Source: Proteles cristata cristata (Eukaryota > Chordata > Mammalia > Carnivora > Hyaenidae). From it: a DNA stretch of 64,000 nucleotides. Below, in pieces: positions 56,383 to 64,000 of this stretch; positions within the stretch are counted from its first letter, which is position 1; each line of letters begins with the position of its first letter. Location of the stretch: contig JAESUZ010004808.1 of assembly GCA_017311185.1 (NCBI GenBank), positions 124,001 through 188,000 on the forward strand, in the 5' to 3' direction. A program made the translations under genes and the position numbers. A model generated the notes under the pieces. That model was not told the origin of the DNA and searched no databases. It saw only the letters and a program-made list of their open reading frames with translations.

Positions 56383-56754
56383 ATAAGCATAAATTTTGGT
56401 CTGTGCTATTGTCTCTCACCAGCTAGTTAGATGGATAAAATCCATAAAATGGCATTTCAAAAATTGTAAGAAATATTTAGAAATTTTCCAAAATAAAGAC
56501 ATCACTTGCCAGAGTTGCTTACTGTTGGCAGTTTGAAATGTTTTGAACGCGTGTTCTCGAAGGTAATCCAGCCTTGTACCTGGGCCCTCTGAGTGCAGAG
56601 TCGTCCTGAATTTGGGTGGACAGCATGGAGTCCCCCCAGCAGGAGTGGGGAGCTCGATACAACCTATCGTATGTGTTGATTTCAAATAATGTGATGCGGG
56701 AAATTGAAGAAGTTCCGAAAATTCTCATACACAACTAAAGGAATCGGTCATTCT

Positions 56755-56954
56755 TTTTTTTTTTTTTTTTTTTTATTTTTAAAGTTTGTTTATTTTGAGA
56801 GACTATGAGCGGGGAAGGGCAGAGAGAGAATCCAAGCAGGCTCTGTGCTGATATCACAGACATGGGGCTCGAACTCACAGACCGTGAGTGAGGTTATGAC
56901 CAGAGTCGAAAGCAAGAGTTGGATATTTAACCGGCTGAGCCACCAGGCGCCCCA
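56755..56954 (-). repeat. CAN SINE
   Basis: Poly(T) start, GAGCCACCAGGCGCCCC end. AATCGGTCATTCTT / AATCAGTCATTCTT duplications. Confidence 0.94.
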
Positions 56955-57568
56955 GAATCAGTCATTCTTGATGCTACAGTGACACAGTAGAGCACCACCA
57001 CCTTTGTGTCTAAGTAGGTCAATGGCAGGGACCCTTGTCACTCAGAATAATAACCTTGGACACGGGAGTCTGTTTTTACCAGTATTTGAGATTGTTTCCC
57101 TGTCAGTTACGGCCCAATGTGTTCTGTGGCGTCTGAAATGATGGTCTAGCATTTAAAAACCCCTCAGACCTGCATTCTGATAGTCGACGATGACAGGGTT
57201 TCTGAGGCAGGGGGCCTCTTGTCGTTAGTGCCCTTGCACACCGTCACACGGGGTGAGAGCAGCAGCCCCTGAGCACCACGGGCCCTGTCACTCCGGAAGA
57301 ACACACCCGCGGAGCCACCACCTGTATGCAGTGTATGTATGCGTTGGCAACCTCACACATGCGGCGCTAAGGCTGGCCCGCACGGGACAGGGCATGGAGC
57401 CGCGGGCGCCCCCCCCACCCCCAGCAGTCTCCAGGGTAGACAGGTTCCGTGCTCACTGCCACTTGCTTGAAACCGTGTGTCCTGACATTTACCTTGTCGT
57501 GTAGGATGTGTGTTTACATAATCTGAGGCAGGTATGGTTTATAATGTTTTGCTGGCGCTGACGGATTT

Positions 57569-57574
57569 AATAAA
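57569..57574 (+). promoter_or_regulatory. Candidate poly(A) signal AATAAA
   Basis: GATTTAATAAAGACAGGTGC is followed by a T/G-rich element (CAGTTTGTGGTACTTTTTAA, then GTTGTGTGTTGACC). Of the hexamers in this intron it has the most convincing downstream context. Confidence 0.4.
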
Positions 57575-58359
57575 GACAGGTGCTTAATGGCAGTTTGTGG
57601 TACTTTTTAATCTATTCACTAAGTTGTGTGTTGACCATTTTTTGTGAAGTAAGTGTCCACAGTGATAATATCAAATGATGACTTTTACCTTCCCTGGAAC
57701 CACAATACTTTATTCCAAACGAGCAGGCCATCCTGGAAGGGAGGTCCCTTGTACAAGTTCATCAGAAGGGCCATTTATTGGAAGCTGCATTCTCTAGTTT
57801 GGTGGCCTGACCAGCCGGACCCTATGAGTCGTGGAGCCCATCCCTGTCGCTTCAAGGGGACCACCTCCTCCAGCTTCACCTTCTGCTGTAAACAGGAAGT
57901 CAAGTTGGCAGCCACTTTCTGGGAAACTGTCCACTGTGAACTTGTGGTAGGACCGCCCATCCTCGGGGTGCTGTGCGGGGCACGGCGGGGATGGAGTAGA
58001 GCAGTGGACGTAGCTTATTTTCATAAGCAATGAGTGTGAAATATCTCAGGTCTCACACTGAACAGTACAGTTGTGAAGAATAAGGTGTGTTGCTAGGAGC
58101 GTCTAGACGTTTTTGTGAATTCTCTGTGTGTAAAAATATCTCACGACACAATTCTGGGCTTGCTTGAGACAGAAAGGGTTTTGGAGTGTGAGTCCTAAGT
58201 AGCTCTTCTTTGGAAACACACCCCCTTGTAGGGTCCACACCACAGGGCCAGTAGAGCCCTCAGCCTGTTTGATCCCTTCAAAACTGACCAGGCTCCTGCA
58301 CACGGGCAGGAGGACCAAGGAAGCCCGTGTGATTTCAGGGTTGCTTTAGCGTATTTTAA

Positions 58360-58440
58360 ATGTGTAATAAAAGCAAATTCGAGTTTGTTAGAATTAACAT
58401 TGAATAAAAGTACATTCGGATTTGGTTAACAATTTTATGC
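58360..58440. repeat. Imperfect ~37-base tandem duplication carrying AATAAA
   Basis: AATAAAAGCAAATTCGAG (58366) and AATAAAAGTACATTCGGA (58403) begin two similar units, each followed by TTTGTTA/TTTGGTTA. Confidence 0.6.
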
Positions 58441-59863
58441 TTTTACATCGTCCAGATTTTCATGGTCAGTGAATGTTGGCTCGAGTTTTCACTGCATAGT
58501 GGTGCGAGACAGCCCGGGAAAGCTCTGCCCTCATAGCACTGGTGGCTCACCTCCGGGGCGGGACCCCCTCCCTGGGCCGGAGCCCCGCCAGCGCCAGCAG
58601 CCTTCCAGAGCTCCGGCTTTGTCAATGTGAAAATCAGGAGGCTCCCCTGCAGCCTGCCGGCCAGCCGTGGGGCCAGCCGTGCCAGACTCGTGCGCACTGG
58701 CCCTTGGGCAGCCCTTGCACTCCCCCGCCTGCACTCATGAGTGTTTGAGGCCAAATAAGCCAACTTTGGGTTTTATTAGCTGGTCACTGTAGGCAACCGC
58801 ATTTGAAGTCTCTGACCACAGTGTAAAAAGATCTCACTTTGAAGCCAGTGGTGGGTGGGGTGAGGTGGGGGTGGGGAGGCACCAGGGGTCCTGGCCAAGT
58901 CACTTAGGTGCCAGCATTCTGTCTGCCCATTTAGCCACAGTTGGGAGTGACGGTGGTTTAAGAGCTAAAACACTGTGCGTTTGTAAACCTACAGTAAATT
59001 TCGCTTATAAATAGCTTCTAAACCGGTTCAATTTCTCATATCAAACTTCGCTTTATAGATATCTTTAAAATTTGCCATTCAGTAGTTGCTGATTTTCCAT
59101 TTAAAAAAACACTGGAAATAACCCTTTCAGACTTAGAGGCCCCTTGGCCACAGAATTCCTGTACTGTAAAAAGTGATGGAGCACCTCGTCTGCTCTCTTA
59201 GAACTTGGCCAGGACTTTGGCTTCTGCCCCGTCCCAAGCAAACCCTGTTTTAAGAAGAAAAAACAGTAGTAGTTACTCTTGTGGTATGATTCTAGAAAAC
59301 CAGCATAAAATCCTTGTTAATAAAAAAATTCAAGGAAGTAGAAAACAGTATGTTGAGCAAGTTTACGTGATCCAGTTTTTTTTTTTTAACGAACAATTAG
59401 TGCAAAGTGTGACCTTAAAGCACACTTCTGTTTTTCAGATTCTTTAGCAGCGGGTTGGCACCTGTCTAAGCCTCTGCGATCTGCCTCCATCACCTGCGCA
59501 CAGAAGGCGCCCCCCGCTCAGGGTGCGCCCTCCGCTTCGCTGGTCTTGGGCTGCCGATTCGCATCACAGTTGCATCTTGTCTAGAGCTGAGAAAAAAACC
59601 CCAGGAACAGATCCCTGGGGTGTCCAAAACACCTGTGGTTGGTCTCTGAAATCCAGTCCCCCAGCCACCAACCAGTGTTCATTTCGCTCCCTGTCACACT
59701 GAGAATTGCACCCGATAGGGGCTTTGTTTACACACCTCCCAGAAGGTGCCCAGTGGGAGCGGTAGGCTAACGTTGGCTCAAGCGCGGTGAGAACTGTGGT
59801 GTCTGGCCAGCGTGGCAACCCTTTCTCATTTCTTGCTCCATTCCCCGCCCCGTTCAATTCCAG

Positions 59864-60042
59864 GCCTTTCCGTGGACAGTCCTCAGCCTTCTCCCTCCAC
59901 CCGGAAGAGCCCACTGAGCCTGAGCTCTGCGTCTCAGGTGACTCTGGGCCCAGCTGAACAGGGCTTGTCCCCCATCCTGAGCCCTGTCCTTAGCGACGCT
60001 GGCGGAGCCAGGATGGACGGCGAGGAGGAGCCAAAACACAAG
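59864..60042 (+). CDS. FARP2: FARP2 exon: Pro/Ser-rich linker before the DH domain
   Basis: 179 bases, with acceptor GTTCAATTCCAG and donor CACAAG|GTGGGC. After completing Gly it codes LSVDSPQPSPSTRKSPLSLS, SASQVTLGPAEQGLSPILSP and VLSDAGGARMDGEEEPKHK. SPQPSPS, RKSPLSLS, GPAEQG and SPVLSDAG are conserved in human and mouse FARP2. Several S-P sites suggest proline-directed phosphorylation. It ends in phase 0, exactly where human continues into ..PADEAYF.. and the DH domain, which is not in this window. Confidence 0.96.
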
Positions 60043-63000
60043 GTGGGCACCATCCCCGCAGGAGGCAGGCCGCTGGTGGGCCTGGTTTGCAGGGGGCCTG
60101 AGGGGGCCCAGGGCTGACTCTGTCCCAGTGAAACCTGCCCCTCGAGCCGCACGTCACTTGGGGCTCTTTGGCCACCTTTGCACAGAGGCAGCCTTCCTTT
60201 TTCATTGAACAGCAATTCCTGGTACCTGCAGGCTTTAAGGGGGTGCGGTGGGGATGGCGGGGCCCTGGGGGCGCCCTCCGCCTCCTGCCCTCCCTCCTTT
60301 GTCGGACACTCTCTCGAACAAGCAGGTAACTGGGAGGGTGGCAGGGACCCCATCTTATTGGGCTCCGGGATCAGTGGGTTCTGAAGGAGAGACGGGGTGG
60401 GGTGGGGTCCGCACGGGGGAGCATGACACCAGAGGAGGAAGGAGGTGGGGGGTGCGGGTTTGAGGTGGCAAGTTGAGGCATTGCCCACAGGCTTGGCTTT
60501 CCTCTCAGGGACAGGAGGCTGCAGGTCGGAGCGCCCCGGCTCGGGGACGCGGCGCTGGCCAGGGTCACCCATTGCGTGGCCACCCGCACCCTCCTGGCCC
60601 GTGCCCCACTGAGTGGCAGCACAGACCAGGTGGTCCCGGCCGTGCGGCTCTGCGGGCGGGCACACGGGGGGGGCAAAGGGGCCAGGCAGCTGGGGGCTTG
60701 GGAGGGAGGGGTTGAATAATGGCTGGTGGGGCTGTGGCTGCCCAGAGCCATCTGTCCCCCGTAAGGAGTGGGGGTCCCCGAGAAGCAAGCTGGAAGGAAG
60801 CGAGGCTCAATGGGGCTGCCAGCGGTGGGGGTGGGGGGGCTGCCTCACAGGTGCCTGTCACGTGGGGGAGCTTTCGTGGAGAACGCCTTGGCAGGCCGTG
60901 GATCTCATCCCACAGTTATGCTGAGGCCACCGTGCGTGGGACACGGGAGGTCCTTCGGGAGGCGGGGTCGACCTGATGAGGCTTGCCCACGCTCCTTCCT
61001 GGGGTGCTCCCCTCAGAGAGAGCAGGCCCTGAACTGGAAGGCAGCTGTCCTATCGGGTGCCGGACGAGGGTGGGGATCCCAGGACCCAGGCTCCGGTGCA
61101 GGGCTCACAGCCCCCACCCCAGGCCTCTGTTCACATGGGGCTGCCTGACAGAGGTCGCTCTGGTCCCCCGAACGCCGTATTTGGCAGCAAGACTGTTGGC
61201 TTGGGATGTTTTTATGTATTGATTTTGCTCACTGCTGCTTTGGTGCATAAACAGAATGACTGGAAAGCTGCATAAAAAACTAAATTTTATTTTGTTACTT
61301 TTCCACACTACAAAAATAGTTGTCCTTTAGGTGGTTCCGTAGGGTGACTTGTACCGCCTGAGGGTCACCGACCAGTTCGCGGCAGGTGGCCATGGCCTTC
61401 CCGTCCAGACCAGGCCTCAGAGACTGAGCCTGGGAGCCCCACCGCAGGCTCGCAGAGCCATGGCCGGGCCCTGCACACGGGGACCCTGGGCCCCGCCCCA
61501 CAGTTCCCCTGCCTCCCCTCCTGTGCCCGGGGCTGCTCGGGCTCCAGAGCACTTTCCTCAGCGCTGCCCGCGGCCAGCCCACACCCAGCGCGGAGCCACG
61601 CGGGCCATGGACCCACGGGGACTCCCTGGCTGGGCCTCTGCCGCAGCTAAGCACTGTGGGGCATCTGCGTTTGCCTCTGGCTGCCGGGCTGCGTGCGACC
61701 TTTCCAGGGGGAGCAGTGTGCCCCTTGTCTCCTGGCATCCCGCCTCACCAGGGTGTCCCACTTAACCACTTAACTGGCTGTTTCTCCCCCTTTCCAACAG
61801 AAATCAGTGAGGACCGATAGTGTTCGGGAGGTCCGGAGGCTGAGGTGTTTGTGGGGCACCACCTGCCCAGGGCTCTCGGGCTGCTTTCTGTGGGGGCAGG
61901 TGGCAGAGCTGGGCAGGAAGTATGTAGTCCTCCCCAGACGGTGCGGCACCCCCACACACACACACCCCCGCTGACCCGCGGCCAGGCTGGCCTGGCTTTT
62001 GCTCCCCTGGGCGTTTCCCTAAGAGGTTTTCGCTGCCCTGGAAACCAGCAGACCAGCCCTGGACACACAGGCAGGCCTTCCCTGGGCCGCTCCTGACCGC
62101 CACACCCCTCGTGTGTCCCGTCACTAACTGGTGGTGCCTGTGACATGACAGTGAGCTCGTCGGAGACACTGCCGTGGCTGTGTTCCTGAGACTTTCTCTC
62201 TGGGTGCTTTCATCCCCCACAGAAGAGGACTTGGTCTAGAACCTCAGGGTGACCGTGTTCTGCAGGATCCCACTCGGGGCTAAGGTGCCACTTGGGACCC
62301 ACGCAAAGGAAGTGTGGGTAGGAAGCCGGCTTACCTGCACTGGGCCCCCCGCCCAGAGCCCCTGGGCCGACAGCACGCAGCTGGAGGTGTCCAGAATAAG
62401 GGACACTTGGCTGCGTGGGGGGGGTGGGGGGGGGCGGGCAGAGCCTCCAGACCATGAACCGGGACCTCCTGGGAGGGCTCCTCCTGGGGGGACTCTGAGC
62501 CCCAAGAGCTTGCCGGGCACACAAGCTCAGGTGGAGATGTGGTATGTCAGAGACTAGACAGATTTAGGGTTCGAAAAGTCATGTTTTAACAGCACAAAGC
62601 CCAGAAAGGAAGAAGTGAAGATCATGAAGGTGGCCACTCCGCAGGGAGGGGGTCTGGAGCTCCAGGGACAAGGGGTGGGCACTCCAGGGAGATGCCGCCA
62701 GGACCCCAGGGTCGTGGGACCGCAGAGCAGGCTCACCTGGCCGCCGGGACAGAGCAGCTGTTGGCTCTTTGCCAAGAGTGGGTCGCGGGGAGCATCCCTG
62801 TGGATGGAGAGGCCACAGCCATGTCCGAGGTCTCTGAGGCACACAGGAGGAATGAGACTGTGTCACCACTGCGGGAACACGGCAGCCTCTAGTAAACTTC
62901 ACCTGGGGGCGGGGGCCCAGGGAAGAGGGCCCCCCCCCCCAATATCAGCCTCTAGCCCAGCCTCGCCTGTCAGCTGCTCGCTGGCGTCTAAAGCCCCTCC

Positions 63001-64000
63001 CAGACTCATGGACACCCGGCTCCTCACCTTGGTCCCCAAACCTGTCACCTCGGGGACGGGAGCTTTGTCCCTGGGCCTGGACCCAAAGACACAGCCCCTT
63101 TGCCTCCTCTGTCCCTTGGCCCTCCTCCCACACCAGAGCGTGACCTGGAGGCAGTGTCTGGCCCTGCTGCCGCCCTCCCCAGCTGTGGACAGATCCTCGA
63201 TGACGCAGAGGCCTTCTGCCGGGCCCCAGCCCCCCACGCTGCTCTTCGGGCGGCATCCGGGCTCCTCCCGCGGACCCGGCACAGCTGGATAAGCTCCGAT
63301 AGACCCCAGAGCTGCCCTGCCTTCCCCACCAGTAACCAACCCGCCCCCTCATCCTTGCCCTCCAGCCAGCCTCCCAGTACGACCCCCCCCCACCCCCGTC
63401 CCCGCCGCACACCTCCAGCCTCTCCCCCTCCCACTCCGCCGTTACGCCCCCTGCTGGAGCTTCAGGGCAGGGGGCCTCTGCTCCTGGGCGATTCCCTGGT
63501 GCCTGTTTGGTGTCGTATGTGCTCTGTAGATGTTTGCTTGGTGGCCTCAGGGACAGTCAGCCCCAAAGAAGTCCTCAGCCAGGGGAGGAGCTACAGGGGA
63601 GCGTGCAGGGATCGAACAGAGCCAGGTGTCTGCCAGGTGGGGCAGGACGGAGGAGGGACCTTCAGGCTGGACCTTGACCTGAGGTGCTCAGGGCGTGCAG
63701 GAGCTCTCACGTGGGACAGGGAGCCCAGGTTCCCAGGGGCCCGTCGCGGCCCTTCCTGCTCCTGAGAGTCGGTCCCGTCACTGCTGACTTGGCTGGAGGC
63801 ACCTGAGTGTCAGGCAGAGGTTGTGACAGAGAATTCGGAGCACCCAGGGCGGAGTCATCTCTGGCCCTGCGCTCAAAGTGTGTTAGCTGGCCTGATGCTC
63901 GAACAGCGGGCACAGTTAGAATGTACACTGTTTGGCAATTTTAGTGACTTTTTTGTGAATTCGGCTTAATCGTTTCTAGTCACATACATGCGTATATACA
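60043..64000 (+). other. FARP2 intron, running off the window
   Basis: GC-rich (especially 60240-61110 and 61320-62560), SINE-free by eye, with many long chance open frames on both strands that match nothing recognised. The next expected exon (PADEAYF, DH start) was searched for and not found. Short low-complexity runs: ACACACACACC near 61955 and a C tract near 62930. Confidence 0.7.

Larger units (their letters stand above)
49116..59863 (+). other. FARP2 intron (10.7 kb) in the spliced form
   Basis: Bounded by the weak GTGTTG donor and a CAATTCCAG acceptor. Contains the alternative coding tail, a 6 kb SINE-free stretch, two SINEs (56142, 56758) and several AATAAA signals. Confidence 0.85.
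26900..60042 (+). other. FARP2: FARP2 gene, partial (twelve internal coding exons)
   Basis: FARP2 is a multidomain guanine-nucleotide exchange factor for Rac/Cdc42-type GTPases. It binds plexin-A receptors through its FERM domain and acts at the membrane in semaphorin-guided axons and in osteoclasts (family knowledge). Twelve exons with GT..AG boundaries join in phase to 462 codons that follow mammalian FARP2 without gap: FERM F1 end, F2, F3, FERM-adjacent segment and Pro/Ser linker. The DH domain and two PH domains should lie beyond the right end, and about 61 N-terminal codons to the left. All exons are free of stops and frameshifts, so the gene looks functional. The paralog FARP1 is less likely, because the residues after the FERM domain (QSVSFTEGLRT, SPQPSPS, SPVLSDAG) are FARP2-like. 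Confidence 0.95.

Noticed and set aside
952..56954. tRNA genes at the SINE heads (B-box GGTTCGAGCC)
   Set aside because: Each head is joined to the SINE body and an A-rich tail with target-site duplications; anticodon arm and 3' acceptor stem are not intact.
26900..60042. Assignment to the paralog FARP1
   Set aside because: FERM residues fit both, but the FERM-adjacent and linker sequences (RHSKTRT..HALTADLP, SVSFTEGLRT, SPVLSDAG) fit FARP2.
59934..60788. Minus-strand 284-residue open frame
   Set aside because: Overlaps the secure FARP2 exon at 59864-60042 in antisense, then runs through GC-rich intron; Pro-rich with no recognised domain.
62615..63765. Plus-strand frames of 221-225 residues near the right edge
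   Set aside because: Not in phase with FARP2, no matching splice sites, and Pro/Ser-rich as expected from GC-rich DNA.

Overview
The window is mammalian nuclear DNA, almost certainly from a cat-family (feliform) carnivore. The main evidence is more than 40 copies of one tRNA-derived SINE whose head carries a Pol III B-box (GGTTCGAGCC), a GGGGCGCCTGGGTGGCT start and the feliform body ending in CT-rich sequence plus AATAAATAAA tails. L1 fragments, an ancient MIR and long introns with GT..AG boundaries fit the same picture. Nothing prokaryotic or viral was found.

The only protein-coding gene I can support is FARP2 (FERM, RhoGEF and pleckstrin domain protein 2), on the + strand. Twelve consecutive coding exons lie between 26900 and 60042. 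They join in phase into 462 codons covering most of the FERM domain (F1 end, F2, F3), the FERM-adjacent segment and the proline/serine-rich linker. The N-terminal ~61 codons (human numbering) and the DH and two PH domains are not in this window. The most interesting coding feature is that the linker exon at 48884 stays open past a weak donor at 49116 to a stop at 50063-50065. This adds ~316 codons of non-repeat, serine-rich, acidic protein, giving a FARP2 form with the FERM domain but no GEF or PH domains.

Layout: 1-26899 is repeat-dense intron or 5' flank. It holds a 1.1 kb GC-rich minisatellite with higher-order structure (about 3320-4440), several antisense L1 3' ends, and a nested stack of insertions at 12210-17400 (a MIR split by an L1, itself split by SINEs and an HMGB1 processed pseudogene). 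A CpG-rich patch lies at about 24940-25260. 26900-50065 holds the FERM-coding exons, with SINEs between them. 50066-56140 is a 6 kb stretch with no recognisable SINE, possibly the 3' UTR of the short FARP2 form. 56140-64000 has two SINEs, one further FARP2 exon (59864-60042) and then GC-rich intron to the end of the window.

Exon boundaries were read by eye, using reading phase and recalled mammalian FARP2 sequence. Repeat ends are good to about 5-20 bases.
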